From the NCBI GenBank assembly GCA_026702755.1, contig JAPPBX010000069.1:1-64000 (forward strand): a stretch of 64,000 nt of DNA, in the 5' to 3' direction. A program made the translations under genes and the position numbers. Shown piece by piece: positions 1 through 9,426 of this stretch. This DNA is from Candidatus Poribacteria bacterium. GTDB lineage: Bacteria > Poribacteria > WGA-4E > WGA-3G. The number at the start of each line of letters is the position of its first letter. The first letter of the stretch is position 1. The notes below the pieces were generated by a model. The model was not told the origin of the DNA. It did not search any database and saw only the letters and a list, made by a program, of their open reading frames with translations.

Positions 1-3
1 TGA

Positions 4-20
4 AGGATACCCAGTATCCT
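4..20. terminator. Hairpin downstream of uvrA
   Basis: A perfect 7-bp inverted repeat (AGGATAC, three-base loop, GTATCCT) lies about 37 bases beyond the uvrA stop. It could be the uvrA terminator, but the window ends before any T-run on the minus strand can be seen. Confidence 0.35.
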
Positions 21-56
21 GACTTTTGGCAACTATTATTTATGAAACACCCTCAC

Positions 57-2927
57 TTAAATGAGATATTCCTTCAAAAATTTCCCTGTGAAGGAGGCTT
101 CGACTTTGGCAACCTCCTCAGGTGTACCGTGTGCTAAAACCTCTCCCCCCTTATGTCCACCCTCTGGACCGAGATCAATAACGTAATCAGCAGTTTTAAT
201 TACGTCAAGATGATGCTCAATCACAAGCACAGTATGTCCATTGTCGACAAGGCGGTTGAGGCTGTCCAAAAGTTTCTGCACATCCGCGAGGTGAAGTCCT
301 GTCGTCGGTTCATCTAAAATATACAGGTTACGCTTCCCGCGTTTGAGTTTACCGAGTTCGCTTGCCAACTTTATCCGCTGTGCTTCACCACCGGAGAGGA
401 TCGTGGCGGGGTGCCCAATTTGGAGATACCCCATACCGAGCTGATGCAGCACACTCAACTTATGATGAATCAACCGTTGGTCGGCGAAGAAGTCAACGCC
501 TTCCTCAATCGACATATTAAGAATCTCGGAGATATTCCTCCCGTTGTAGGTAACGTCAAGCGTATCCTCATTATAGCGCGCACCCTTACAAGTCGGACAG
601 ACAACTTCAACATCGGGCATAAAATGGAGCTGCGTGGTGATCGTACCTTCACCGTGGCACTCTTCACACCTTCCACCTTTGACGTTGAAACTGAACCGAG
701 AAGCAGTATAACCCCTCGCAAGCGCGAGTGGAGTGCTGGCGAAAAGTTTGCGGATATTATCGTAAAACTTGATGTAGGTCGCCGGGTTTGAACGCGGTGA
801 ACGTCCTATGGGCGACTGATCAATGCTGATAACATCGTTTATGTGCTCGTGCCCTTCCAGTTCGTCGTGTGCACCGTAGAGTGTCCTGCTGTCGTGATAG
901 AGAGCGTAAAGCCGCTTGTAGAGAATTTCATTGACGAGCGTACTCTTACCAGAACCAGATGCCCCCGTAACGCAGATAAATACGCCGAGCGGGATATCAA
1001 CGTCAATGCTTCTCAGATTGTTTTCTTTGGCACCCGTAATGCTCAGGAACGTCCCATTCAAGTCGCGACGCTGTTTTGGGAGAGGAATCTCCCGCCTCCC
1101 ACTCATGTAAAGTCCTGTCAAAGATTCGGGACACTCAAGAACCGTCTCAAGTTCACCTTGGACGACGACATGTCCACCGTGAATACCCGGCCCCGGTCCG
1201 AGTTCGATAACATGGTCGGCGGAGCGAATTGTGCTTTCATCGTGTTCAACAACAATAACGGTGTTGCCGATGTCTCGCAACTTTCGCAAGGTCTCTATCA
1301 TCTTGACGTTGTCTTTCGGATGTAAGCCGATACTCGGTTCATCAAGCACATAAAGCATGCCCATCAACCCCGACCCAATCTGTGTGGACAGCCGAATACG
1401 CTGCGATTCGCCACCGGAGAGCGTCGCGGAACGACGATTGAGATTCAGATAATCCAGTCCGATACCGAGGAGTAGGTTAATCCGAGTGACGAGTTCTTTG
1501 ATGACACGGCTGCCTGCCTCACGTTGCTTTTCTGACATATCCGTGATCGTTAGCAAGAAATCCCGTAACTCTTCAAAGTGCAGCTCGCCGACCTCGTGAA
1601 TCGTTTGACCCTCAACAGTAACGAGAAGCCGCTGACGTTTCAGTTTGGCACCGTTGCAATCCGGACACGTGCGCTCTACCATTACCTTTCGGAGATATTC
1701 CTCCATTCCAGAATGCGCCTCCCCCTGCTTTCGATAGCGACGATAGTGCCTGTCAATGCGGGTGATGATCCCGTCAAAACGGATGTTCCGACCGAGATGG
1801 CGTCTCTCAATCGGTTGTGCACCTTCCGGCTGTTTAATAGGGAATTCTTCGCCGTGTGTCCCGTGATAGAGAATATCAATAACTTCTTCTGGAAGGTCAG
1901 CAAAAGGCGTGTTTAGATCGAACTTGTAATGTGCAGCGAGACTGTACATTGTTCTACCATCCCATCTATCTGGATCGTAGTTAAACGCTTGATGGACAAA
2001 CGCGCCTTCAGCGATACTCCGCGTCTTATCAGGGACAAGTAGGTTCGGATGCACCTGCAAGTAGGTACCGAGACCAGAGCAGGTCACACACGCACCAGTT
2101 GGTTCATTAAAGGTAAAATGATGCGGTCCCAAATCAGCCATGAGCACACCGTGCTTGGGACAGCCAAAATCCTCTAATCGCTCTATTGCGTTAGCCTCGG
2201 CATCTTCTGGAAACTCCGCTTCAAAACGCATGAAGCCTTCACCTACAAGCATTGCATGTTCAAGAGAGGCAAGCACCTGCCTGTCAATTTCCTTCTTGAC
2301 AAAGAATTTGTCAACGATAACCTGAAGGTCATATTCCTGCTCCGGATCAAGCTCAATTTCCTCACTGATGTCGTGTTCAATACCGTCAATCCTGACATGC
2401 CTACACCCCTTTGTACGGATGTCATCGAAAAGGTAGTCATAATCCTCGCCGTAAATTTTGAAGACAGGTGCGTGAATCTCGACCTCGGTGCCCTCCGGCA
2501 GTGAGAGCAGCCGTTCTAAAATCTGATGATGCGAACGGATAGGGATTTCACCCCCACAGTAAGGACAGTGCGCGATACCGATAGTTGCGAAAAGCATACG
2601 CAGGTAGTCCTGCAAATCGGTCATCGTGCCGACGGTGGAGCGCGGGTTCATGGTAATCGTTTTTTGTTCAATAGAAACAACAGGGGACAATCCATCAATG
2701 AAATCAACATCAGGTTTTTTAAGTTGCGTGATAAAGCGTTTCGCGTAGGTAGACATCGATTCTAAAAATCGGCGTTGTCCTTCAGCATAGACAGTGTCAA
2801 ATGCCAACGACGATTTGCCAGAACCACTGATACCGGTAACAACAACGAGTTGGTCTCGCGGAATCTCAAGTTCAATGTTTTGTAGATTATTTTCTCGCGC
2901 GCCTTTAACAGCGACAGACTGTCTCAT
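57..2927 (-). CDS. uvrA: Excinuclease ABC subunit A
   Basis: UvrA is the ATP-dependent damage-recognition subunit of nucleotide excision repair; it loads UvrB on lesions in the cytoplasm. The protein has two ABC ATPase halves: Walker [10 protein letters not shown] near residue 33 and GASGSGKST in the second half, with signature motifs LSGGESQRI and LSGGEAQRI. The zinc-binding cysteine pairs expected of the family are present (CPYC, CPDC, CEEC...CPTC). At about 956 residues it has the normal UvrA length. I chose the ATG at 2927, because GGAGG lies five bases before it, while the in-frame ATG at 2942 would overlap that ribosome binding site. Transcription runs away from the rest of the window's left part. 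Identification is secure. Confidence 0.97.
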   Translation of the reverse strand: MRQSVAVKGARENNLQNIELEIPRDQLVVVTGISGSGKSSLAFDTVYAEGQRRFLESMSTYAKRFITQLKKPDVDFIDGLSPVVSIEQKTITMNPRSTVGTMTDLQDYLRMLFATIGIAHCPYCGGEIPIRSHHQILERLLSLPEGTEVEIHAPVFKIYGEDYDYLFDDIRTKGCRHVRIDGIEHDISEEIELDPEQEYDLQVIVDKFFVKKEIDRQVLASLEHAMLVGEGFMRFEAEFPEDAEANAIERLEDFGCPKHGVLMADLGPHHFTFNEPTGACVTCSGLGTYLQVHPNLLVPDKTRSIAEGAFVHQAFNYDPDRWDGRTMYSLAAHYKFDLNTPFADLPEEVIDILYHGTHGEEFPIKQPEGAQPIERRHLGRNIRFDGIITRIDRHYRRYRKQGEAHSGMEEYLRKVMVERTCPDCNGAKLKRQRLLVTVEGQTIHEVGELHFEELRDFLLTITDMSEKQREAGSRVIKELVTRINLLLGIGLDYLNLNRRSATLSGGESQRIRLSTQIGSGLMGMLYVLDEPSIGLHPKDNVKMIETLRKLRDIGNTVIVVEHDESTIRSADHVIELGPGPGIHGGHVVVQGELETVLECPESLTGLYMSGRREIPLPKQRRDLNGTFLSITGAKENNLRSIDVDIPLGVFICVTGASGSGKSTLVNEILYKRLYALYHDSRTLYGAHDELEGHEHINDVISIDQSPIGRSPRSNPATYIKFYDNIRKLFASTPLALARGYTASRFSFNVKGGRCEECHGEGTITTQLHFMPDVEVVCPTCKGARYNEDTLDVTYNGRNISEILNMSIEEGVDFFADQRLIHHKLSVLHQLGMGYLQIGHPATILSGGEAQRIKLASELGKLKRGKRNLYILDEPTTGLHLADVQKLLDSLNRLVDNGHTVLVIEHHLDVIKTADYVIDLGPEGGHKGGEVLAHGTPEEVAKVEASFTGKFLKEYLI

Positions 2928-2989
2928 AAAAGCCTCCCACAATGAAGTTTAAAATTTGATGGAATAATGCGGATTGTTTGCTCTTTGAA

Positions 2990-4915
2990 TTACAGAAACG
3001 GATTATTTACATCGTAATAATATGCGGGTTCCTCTACAGAAACCTTGCTATCCTTCGTCAGGCGGATAGGGGCAGAGAATTGTTCAATAACCTCCTTCTG
3101 CGCAAGCCATTCGCACGCCAAGCCAAAGTCAAGATTGCGCTTGCCGAAATGTGTATAGATGTCGGTTATCGTCCGCTCATCGCCTGACTCCTCCAAGAAG
3201 TCAAGTAACGGTTTGAACAGTATTTGCAGATTATCCTCTAAATATCCATCAACCTGTTCAAGAACATCGCGAAGCATTGCTTCATCTTTTTCCTTGTCTA
3301 TCAGATCTGTAAAAACGACTTTAAAAAAGGATGGGTTGTGTTTAAGTGCTTGATAGATAACCTTCCGCTTCGGCGTTTCACCGTGCATGAGGACTTCAAT
3401 ACGTGCCAATTCCCTCACAAGATACGTCAGATAGAGAAATGTATAATCAACATCGCGCTTAACGTAGAACCATTTTTCGGCTTTTACGATTATGGCTGTC
3501 GCGATGGCTGCAGTATTGAAAAGTTGCGAATGTTTATCCCGTTCACCCACATGTAGATCGACGCTATCTCCCACGCGAAAATTAGCTTCACCATCTACAG
3601 AAAAAAGACTGTCTTTTGAGAACAGAACGCGACTTTCCGCGAGGATTGAATGGATTGCGCTGCCCTGCGGTGCCCTATCTAACAACTTTCTATAGTCGCC
3701 ACGGGTATGAAGGGCAATCCGGATCGGTATACCCTTTTCAATTAACTGATATCCCTTCCGCTTGAATTTTGTGCCATCTCGGAGAATCAGTGTAATTTCA
3801 GGAGCCGTCTTCTCCCAGACGTTATTTTCAGCGAGATCGCTGTTAAGGATCGCAGCAAGAATGTATCGGTCATCCCTGAGCGTTTCCGTTAAACTCTCGA
3901 CTGCACTATGAATCTGCGCGTGGATATCGTCTTTCAGTTGTGCCTGTTCGTGTTTGGGTTTGGTGCCATCGTAATAGTAAGCGGGTTCCTCCACAGAAAT
4001 TTGGCTTTTCGCCGTGAGTTTCATCGGCAGTGCGACCTGTCTGATAACGCCTTTCCACGCCAACCATTGGCACACCAGATCCAGCGATTCTTCATCAAAT
4101 TCGGAGTCACCACGCTTGCCATGTGCACTGCGTCCCAAGTCGGCGTTCAATTCAGTATTCGCGCGTGGTGCTTTCTGCTCAATAAGGTAATCAAGAATTG
4201 GTTGGAAGATAAACTGTCGCTCATCAAGATAGGCGTTAATTGCATCCAGCGTATCCTGAATGACTGCCTCACTCTTTTCACAGTTCATCAGATCTGTATA
4301 GACACGGTTAAAGAAATCGGGATTGTAACGGAGTGCAGGTTGAATAACCTCTCGCACTGGAACTTCATTGTTCAAAAGCACTTCAATCCTTGCTAATCCC
4401 TGCACCACCTCCAAGATCGAAAGAAAAGAGATCAGGCAATCTTTATTGACGTAAAACTGCTTCTCAGCATAGATGAGACTTGGTAGCGTACTGGCAACGA
4501 CATCAAGGAGCTGGAACTGTTTATCGCGTTCGCCGATGTTGTTGCGATTCGCGTTCTTATCATACCACTCCTGAATGGAGGCATCGCGTGAAAAGAGGAG
4601 TGTACTATGCGAGAAATAGGAGTGCATGAAGGAACCCTGTTGCGCGCCTTCTATTGCCCGCTTAAAAGAATTACGCGGCGTTACATTGGCGTGGATGTTC
4701 ACACCGTTTTCGACGAGCGAGAAGAAAGACTGCGTCGGACGAACCGCATCTCTACCGATGAGCTCCATATCCAAATCCGATTTTTCCCAGACCTGTGCAT
4801 AAGAGAAACTGCCCGCGACAATAGCGGCAAGGATATACGGATCCTTCTGAACCTTTTCGACGAGCGCATCCACGGCTTCGCGATACTGCTGTTCAATAGC
4901 GTCTTGAGATTGCAT
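2990..4915 (-). CDS. Internally duplicated nucleotidyltransferase-like protein
   Basis: About 641 residues made of two tandem copies of one module of about 320 residues, each ending in EEPAYYYD. Copy 1 carries a nucleotidyltransferase-fold signature, G-S at residues 35-36 followed by S-DLD at 46-49. In copy 2 the aligned stretch reads LNSDLAENNVWEKTAPEITL, so the GS and the acidic pair are lost. Shared blocks include QGS-x-x-HS, GERDK, AEK-x-FYV, LARIEVL and a K/YNPxFF segment. This suggests one catalytic and one degenerate domain. The start at 4915 is preferred since AAGGA lies eight bases upstream; ATGs at 4936 and 4957 lack this. The neighbour at 5001-5759 is an MNT-HEPN fusion, so two NTase genes lie together. 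The substrate is unknown; NTase assignment rests on motif only. Confidence 0.7.
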   Translation of the reverse strand: MQSQDAIEQQYREAVDALVEKVQKDPYILAAIVAGSFSYAQVWEKSDLDMELIGRDAVRPTQSFFSLVENGVNIHANVTPRNSFKRAIEGAQQGSFMHSYFSHSTLLFSRDASIQEWYDKNANRNNIGERDKQFQLLDVVASTLPSLIYAEKQFYVNKDCLISFLSILEVVQGLARIEVLLNNEVPVREVIQPALRYNPDFFNRVYTDLMNCEKSEAVIQDTLDAINAYLDERQFIFQPILDYLIEQKAPRANTELNADLGRSAHGKRGDSEFDEESLDLVCQWLAWKGVIRQVALPMKLTAKSQISVEEPAYYYDGTKPKHEQAQLKDDIHAQIHSAVESLTETLRDDRYILAAILNSDLAENNVWEKTAPEITLILRDGTKFKRKGYQLIEKGIPIRIALHTRGDYRKLLDRAPQGSAIHSILAESRVLFSKDSLFSVDGEANFRVGDSVDLHVGERDKHSQLFNTAAIATAIIVKAEKWFYVKRDVDYTFLYLTYLVRELARIEVLMHGETPKRKVIYQALKHNPSFFKVVFTDLIDKEKDEAMLRDVLEQVDGYLEDNLQILFKPLLDFLEESGDERTITDIYTHFGKRNLDFGLACEWLAQKEVIEQFSAPIRLTKDSKVSVEEPAYYYDVNNPFL

Positions 4916-5000
4916 AAATGATTTCCTTATAGGCATGCCTATATACTGGCTTGGCAATTAAGGGTGAAAGCGTCTACAGAAACTTTCGGTAGGTTCTCGT

Positions 5001-5759
5001 TCAACCTGTATCATCTGAAATATCAAGTGGGAGTTTTAACTGCTGGCGAACGGCTTGACGCACCTTAGCACAGATATGCATCGCATGCGACGCATTGTCT
5101 ATCGTCGCTGAATCCCCGGGATAGCGAATCGCCACTGCATGTTTAGCAAGTGTCGAAAAGTCAGACTCCCAAGTGTGCCATATAGGAAAAGTTGGAACAA
5201 TTAACTGTAGCAATTCTTTTAGATCGTGAGTCCTTGGAACGGGGATATCCGCTTCTTGCAGCCATGCCTTGAGATACTTTTCGATACACTGTTGGGCATG
5301 AAAGCAGATACTGTTATACATTGGCTTCTGTTCTCGCTGAATCAACAGAACTATAGCATAATCTTCTTCAGCCTTTTCTATCCATTCCAGAGTCAACGAA
5401 TTCATAGTGCCTCTCTCTTTTTTCGGTGGTGCCATGAAAAAATTAGCGGACTCATAAAGGATCTCACCTTTTTCAGTAATCTCACGGAGAAACCAGTCGT
5501 TATGTGAGAGGCGATACGCAATATCTTCGGGTGAACGTACTAATAAATCTACGTTGAAGTGGGGACGAATACGCTGCGAGATTTCTATCGCTTGTTTGCT
5601 GGTTTCCGATTTCGTTACAGGCATTACTACCAACAAATCGACATCCGAGCTTTCAGTCGGGGTGCCATACGCGTAGGAACCAAACAGGATCACTTGCAGG
5701 GGTGCGAATTCGCGCACGATATCATCACATGTCGCTTGAATAGCTTGTCGGGTAACCAT
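5001..5759 (-). CDS. MNT nucleotidyltransferase-HEPN fusion protein
   Basis: About 252 residues. The N-terminal half is a minimal nucleotidyltransferase: GSYAYG at 27-32, SDVDLL with D39 and D41, and a third acidic residue in FNVDLL (D71). The C-terminal half from about residue 118 is a HEPN domain with the typical CFHAQQCIEKYLKA helix and RTHDL (176-180). In many genomes these domains are separate genes forming HEPN-MNT toxin-antitoxin pairs in which the MNT enzyme modifies the HEPN RNase; here both are one chain. I do not see a clear R-X4-6-H RNase motif, so toxic activity is doubtful. The start at 5759 has GGAG five bases upstream. A housekeeping nucleotide-binding role is an alternative. 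Confidence 0.8.
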   Translation of the reverse strand: MVTRQAIQATCDDIVREFAPLQVILFGSYAYGTPTESSDVDLLVVMPVTKSETSKQAIEISQRIRPHFNVDLLVRSPEDIAYRLSHNDWFLREITEKGEILYESANFFMAPPKKERGTMNSLTLEWIEKAEEDYAIVLLIQREQKPMYNSICFHAQQCIEKYLKAWLQEADIPVPRTHDLKELLQLIVPTFPIWHTWESDFSTLAKHAVAIRYPGDSATIDNASHAMHICAKVRQAVRQQLKLPLDISDDTG

Positions 5760-5944
5760 GCTTGCTCCGATAGACAGTGATTTCAACGTTCAAATGTTTA
5801 GAACTTGTTAGGTAGCAACACATATTAATTATACTATAAATCTGTTAAGAATGCAAGTAAATTTCATCAAATAATTCTGTAGAATTTTCACCCATTGCCA
5901 TGGTAAGATCTACCAATTTTTTCTTGCTGTAAATCAGAAAAAAC

Positions 5945-5973
5945 TTGACATAAGCAAGGATATAGGATAACAT
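5945..5973 (+). promoter_or_regulatory. Sigma-70-type promoter upstream of the VOC gene
   Basis: TTGACA (5945-5950), a 17-base spacer, then TAACAT (5968-5973). The predicted start of transcription, near 5980, leaves a leader of about 100 bases before the gene at 6080. Nothing else was recognised in the gap 5760-6079 apart from a weak tRNA-like 3' end that I rejected. Confidence 0.6.
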
Positions 5974-6079
5974 CTGTCATTACAGAAAATACGTTGACAT
6001 TCCAAAGAGGGTTTCGATCCTCGCTCCGCCAGCAAGGTTTCTAACCCCACCTATATCTTTTTATTGAGGAGAGAGAAAG

Positions 6080-6556
6080 ATGTTAGCTGTTAAAGAACTT
6101 GGCCACGTTGGACTCTACTGCACGGATGTACAAAAATCCCAAGATTTCTATACACGCATTCTTGGTCTCACTGTCACCGATGCACATCCGGAAGGGCACA
6201 TTATCTTTCTGAGTGCGCAGCCGGAATCAGAACACCACGAATTGGCGTTGTGCCCCGGCAGGGATGCTCCACCGGGTGCAAAGGTTGTGCAACAAGTCTC
6301 GTTTATCGTCAACGATCTTGCGGATTTAAAGCAATTCCACGCGCGCGTCAAGGAAGAAGGGGTACGGATTCGGAGTGTGGTGAACCACGGTATCTCTCTC
6401 GCGATCTACTTCTACGATCCAGATGAGAATGTCGTTGAGGTCTACGCCAAAACCCCGTACAAGATCCCGCAACCATTCTCAGAGGACGTAGACCTGGATC
6501 TGGACGACGAGGCGTTAATGAAAATCGCCGAGACCGGCACACCCACAACAGGCTGA
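6080..6556 (+). CDS. VOC-family dioxygenase/glyoxalase-like protein
   Basis: 158 residues with the vicinal-oxygen-chelate fold. GHVGLYCTD begins the domain, followed by the SxxFYxxxLGL helix; the second half has NVVEVYA. Histidine 9, the HH of EHHELAL and the glutamate of VVEVY are placed like the H-H-E metal ligands of extradiol (catechol 2,3-dioxygenase-type) members, and a middle FIVNDLADL strand supports the paired beta-alpha-beta repeats. The substrate cannot be told; glyoxalase and ring-cleaving roles both occur in the family. GAGGAG lies about ten bases before the ATG, and a good promoter stands at 5945. The protein ends with a short acidic tail (DVDLDLDDE). No obvious operon partner. 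Confidence 0.8.
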   Translation: MLAVKELGHVGLYCTDVQKSQDFYTRILGLTVTDAHPEGHIIFLSAQPESEHHELALCPGRDAPPGAKVVQQVSFIVNDLADLKQFHARVKEEGVRIRSVVNHGISLAIYFYDPDENVVEVYAKTPYKIPQPFSEDVDLDLDDEALMKIAETGTPTTG

Positions 6557-6658
6557 AAACACTTACCTATCCCAAAGGCACTCCGTCTTCCTTGCAACAA
6601 TTTTCTACGCGTGTTAATATATACATCAAGTACTACCGCAAAAATGGAGGAATCTGCA

Positions 6659-7372
6659 ATGAGATCGACAAAGTATTGGTGGTTTGTAATCTTGGCGATG
6701 CTAATAAGCATGCCCCTCGTCTTCGCAGTCCACGATGAAGATAAGGGACCCGAAAAATTTGGGCGCTACGAATTTAAAGAGCAGGACATCAAAGCGGCAA
6801 CGGATGAATGTGATGCTGGAGGCAAACCGGGTCCCGAATTTGTGCCAACAGTTCGGGATAAAGAACCCAACTTGGCACTCCTCAAAGATGCGAAACCGGA
6901 AGCTTCCTCGCAGCTGGAGGGCTGGTGTCCCCGCAGACACTGTATTGAATATCTCAACGACGGTTTTTACAACAACTGCCGAAGCTGGATTATTGGTACA
7001 ATACCCGGCTGGGCGCAAATCGACATGGGCGAAGTCGCCAATGTGAACCGTATCTATTTCGCGAGCGATCATTCACAAGGTTTTCTCGACCGGACAACCG
7101 CTGATTTCGATATTCTCGTCGCCACGACTAAAGCGGATGCAAACTCCGATGCGAACACATGGACAAAGGTCTATACGCACAAGGGCGACCCAGTTAGTAA
7201 AACCACCGAATTTACCTTTAAGGATGTAGAAGCACGGTGGTTACGACTCCATATTCGCACGAATGGTGGCGCGCGTGTCGATGAAATCGAAATTTACGGT
7301 GGTAGAGATCCAATGGATGTCGAACCGCAAGAGAAATTTACTACGACATGGGCAAGGCTAAAAACAGAGTAA
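6659..7372 (+). CDS. Exported discoidin-like (F5/8 type C) protein with TWG tail
   Basis: About 237 residues. An N-terminal signal peptide (basic RSTK, hydrophobic core, cleavage near VFA) indicates export. The middle part resembles a coagulation factor 5/8 type C carbohydrate-binding domain: NLALLKDAKPEASSQ at its start, YLNDGFYNN, the strand WAQIDMGEVANVNRIYF, and a closing W-L-R-L-H-I...IDEIEIYG-type strand (here VDEIEIYG). The C-terminus, VEPQEKFTTTWARLK, matches the ends of the proteins at 7448 and 20874. GGAGGA upstream fixes the start at 6659, not the ATG at 6611. The likely role is binding of glycans outside the cytoplasm; no catalytic domain is seen. Confidence 0.75.
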   Translation: MRSTKYWWFVILAMLISMPLVFAVHDEDKGPEKFGRYEFKEQDIKAATDECDAGGKPGPEFVPTVRDKEPNLALLKDAKPEASSQLEGWCPRRHCIEYLNDGFYNNCRSWIIGTIPGWAQIDMGEVANVNRIYFASDHSQGFLDRTTADFDILVATTKADANSDANTWTKVYTHKGDPVSKTTEFTFKDVEARWLRLHIRTNGGARVDEIEIYGGRDPMDVEPQEKFTTTWARLKTE

Positions 7373-7381
7373 TATTGCTGT

Positions 7382-7412
7382 TTGTAGGCGAAGTTTAAAA
7401 CCTCGCCTACAA
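7382..7412. repeat. Intergenic palindrome, possible terminator
   Basis: Perfect 10-bp inverted repeat TTGTAGGCGA ... TCGCCTACAA around a TTTAAAA centre, just after the stop at 7372. The core word, GGCGA then A/G, GTTTAAAACCTCG, C/T, C, recurs at 63744-63764 inside another element, so this is a dispersed repeat that may also end transcription. Confidence 0.6.
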
Positions 7413-7447
7413 TAAACAAGATAGACCTTATAAATAACGAAGAAAAA

Positions 7448-8275
7448 ATGCAATATGCCGGTATGAAAGCTCCTACATGGCAGCTAACACTCATTGTTAT
7501 ACTGACGCTGTGTGCCAGCATCGGTTATGCAGATATTCTATTTCAGGATGACTTTGAGAGGAAAAACGCACGTCTTCGGCGAGTCATTGATGAAAGCAAA
7601 TGGATGGTCATACCGAGTTGGGAACTCAGTGACAACGAGGATAACCACGAGGTTTTAGGCAGAAAGGTACTTGATATCTGGGGGCATGGTGCTGGATTAA
7701 GTGTCGCTGAGTTTCCAGAAGAATTTGATTTCTACGCCGATTTCAAGACGATGGAAGGAACTGTTTCCGGGAGTGTAGCACGTTTTGTCTTTCACGCACA
7801 AGAAGGCGAATTGAACCCAATCCGCCTTATTCAGGCAAACGGCATTTATAACTATTACTCGGCATCAATCGCGACGGAAGGTGCCAAATATTCACCCCAA
7901 CATATCCGTTGGGGGCGCCATTTCGCGCGTGAAAGAGTTTGGCGAGTTTGGAATGTTCCATTTGCAGACAAACAGAATCGGAAACGAGACGTTTGGTACC
8001 GAGTGAAGTTCGAGGTCCGGGCGAATCATCAATTTCATGCATACTTAGGTGAAGTCGGCGCGGCCCCTAATGAACTCATTTTCGTGGGGACATGGACCGA
8101 TCATCAAAAGCAGTTCGCGCGCGGAAAGATCGGCTTCTCAATGGGAGGGAATATTAGATGGGGCTGGGGCGAACGCGCCCAATTTGATAATATACTGGTG
8201 ACAACACCGGGATTTCTCTCTGTTGCCCCGAAAGGGAAATTACCTCTAACATGGGGTGAACTAAAGCAGGAATGA
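7448..8275 (+). CDS. Exported concanavalin/glucanase-fold protein with TWG tail
   Basis: 275 residues with a signal peptide (hydrophobic TLIVILTLCASIGYA, mature start near DILFQDDFER). The body has the DDFE...W opening and long beta-strand pattern of concanavalin-like lectin/glucanase (DUF1080-like) domains, with FDNILVTTPG near the end as in that fold. No catalytic residues can be assigned, so it may be a sugar-binding protein. The C-terminus VAPKGKLPLTWGELK belongs to the same tail family as the proteins at 6659 and 20874. A second, out-of-frame copy of the tail coding sequence follows its stop (8277-8315). The ATG at 7448 has only a weak purine-rich leader; an ATG at 7463 is an alternative start. 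Confidence 0.7.
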   Translation: MQYAGMKAPTWQLTLIVILTLCASIGYADILFQDDFERKNARLRRVIDESKWMVIPSWELSDNEDNHEVLGRKVLDIWGHGAGLSVAEFPEEFDFYADFKTMEGTVSGSVARFVFHAQEGELNPIRLIQANGIYNYYSASIATEGAKYSPQHIRWGRHFARERVWRVWNVPFADKQNRKRDVWYRVKFEVRANHQFHAYLGEVGAAPNELIFVGTWTDHQKQFARGKIGFSMGGNIRWGWGERAQFDNILVTTPGFLSVAPKGKLPLTWGELKQE

Positions 8276-8276
8276 T

Positions 8277-8315
8277 AAACTCGCCGTAACGTGGGGAGAC
8301 CTCAAAATACAATGA
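8277..8315 (+). pseudogene. Orphan copy of a TWG-tail coding segment
   Basis: Read from 8277, the DNA encodes K-L-A-V-T-W-G-D-L-K-I-Q and a TGA stop. It sits two bases after the stop of the preceding gene in a different frame. Codon for codon it parallels that gene's true end (K-L-P-L-T-W-G-E-L-K-Q-E, TGA), with the shared residues mostly encoded by different synonymous codons. It looks like the 3' end of a diverged relative left by duplication or recombination. Its TGA overlaps the ATG of the next gene. Confidence 0.55.
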
Positions 8316-9319
8316 ACTCTCAAAAACCATTGACAATTGGCATCATCGGTTCTGGCAATATGGGCAGACATCATCTCAGAGTGATAACCGAGTACGGCGC
8401 GAGCGTCGTTGCCGTCCATGACGTGCAATCTGAGGCAGCACGCGAACTCGCAACGCATGCGGATGGAGCACTTGCCACTACTGATTTAGATGCTTTTTTC
8501 GATGTAGATATGGACGGGGTAGTTATCACAACACCACCGCCTGTCCGCCTTGTACCTATCCAGATGGCATGCGATCGTGGCATATCTGTGATGGTCGAGA
8601 AACCTCCTGCCCTAAATATGGTTGAAGGTAGAAAATGCCTTGCATCTATTGAGAAAGCAGGCATCATCGCTGCTGTGGGATTTCAACTCCGTTATCATCC
8701 GCTCTATGAACAGTTGAAGGCGTTAATCGCTTCGGAGACGGTGCATCTCGTCCGAACGGTCTGCACCGTCAATTATTACCTCAGTTTCAGGATGTCGCCA
8801 TGGTTCCTGCAGTATGAGATAAGCGGTGGTCCCTTGCCGGAACAAGCGGTGCATGTCTTGGATTGTGCTCGGTTTGTCATCGGGAATCCGAAACCGGTGC
8901 AGGCACATGCCTTAGCGATTAAAAATATGGCACTGGAACGGACCGAATTCGATGCTGAAAATGCCATCCAAATGACCTATCAACTGGATAACGGGGTTTT
9001 CGGAACACACATGAATCACTGTGGGACCGAAAATTTTAGTTTTGAAGTTGAAGTCGTCGGACCACATTTGCGACTACACGCAAACATGACAGAAAATGTC
9101 ATTCGTGGATACCTTAACGGCGAAACTATCAATGAACCGGCAGTCTCCGAAAACAGTTTAGGTTTAGACAAAACCGGGGCATGGCTGCGCGCCATTGAAA
9201 CAGGCGATAGGACACTCATCCGCTCACCTTTTGCTGATGGCGTACAGACGCTTGCCTTAATTGATGCCGCGGTCCAGAGCCGCGACACCGGTAGATTTAT
9301 CCAAGTGAAGGACCTGTAA
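8312..9319 (+). CDS. Gfo/Idh/MocA-family oxidoreductase
   Basis: 335 residues. The N-terminal Rossmann fold begins with GIIGSGNMGRHH for NAD(P) binding, and the conserved catalytic-site element V-EKP (MVEKPPALN) follows near residue 100. The C-terminal half has the open beta-sheet with YHPLYEQL and the GG-x-LPEQAVHVLD motif carrying the usual substrate-site histidine. Family members oxidise or reduce hydroxyls of sugars, inositols and related compounds; this substrate is unknown. I chose the ATG at 8312, giving the canonical start MNSQKPLTIGIIG, rather than the upstream codon at 8291 that lies within the orphan tail copy. It lies among exported carbohydrate-related genes, which fits sugar metabolism. 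Confidence 0.88.
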   Translation: MNSQKPLTIGIIGSGNMGRHHLRVITEYGASVVAVHDVQSEAARELATHADGALATTDLDAFFDVDMDGVVITTPPPVRLVPIQMACDRGISVMVEKPPALNMVEGRKCLASIEKAGIIAAVGFQLRYHPLYEQLKALIASETVHLVRTVCTVNYYLSFRMSPWFLQYEISGGPLPEQAVHVLDCARFVIGNPKPVQAHALAIKNMALERTEFDAENAIQMTYQLDNGVFGTHMNHCGTENFSFEVEVVGPHLRLHANMTENVIRGYLNGETINEPAVSENSLGLDKTGAWLRAIETGDRTLIRSPFADGVQTLALIDAAVQSRDTGRFIQVKDL

Positions 9320-9404
9320 GGTAAAGTAGAAAAACGCGAAACTTGGAACGAAGTGGAAAGCGGATATACAGGAAAGCACTTGAAGTCTCCAATCCACTTC
9401 ACCG

Positions 9405-9418
9405 AACCGCAAGGAAAA
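9405..9418 (+). repeat. 14-base leader repeat, copy 1
   Basis: AACCGCAAGGAAAA occurs here and, on the minus strand, at 37242-37255 and 56240-56253. Each copy is within about 25 bases of a gene start, and its AAGGA can serve as the ribosome binding site. Confidence 0.6.
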
Positions 9419-9426
9419 GTAAAAAA

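Noticed and set aside
411-2765. Several long open frames antisense to uvrA
   Set aside because: They mirror the codon structure of uvrA and show no independent domain features.
6005-6034. Possible tRNA-Ser 3' end (GGTTTCGATCC...CTCCGCCA), perhaps an attachment site
   Set aside because: No 5' half is present, the T-loop would have one base too many and the T-stem does not pair properly, so the similarity is too weak.
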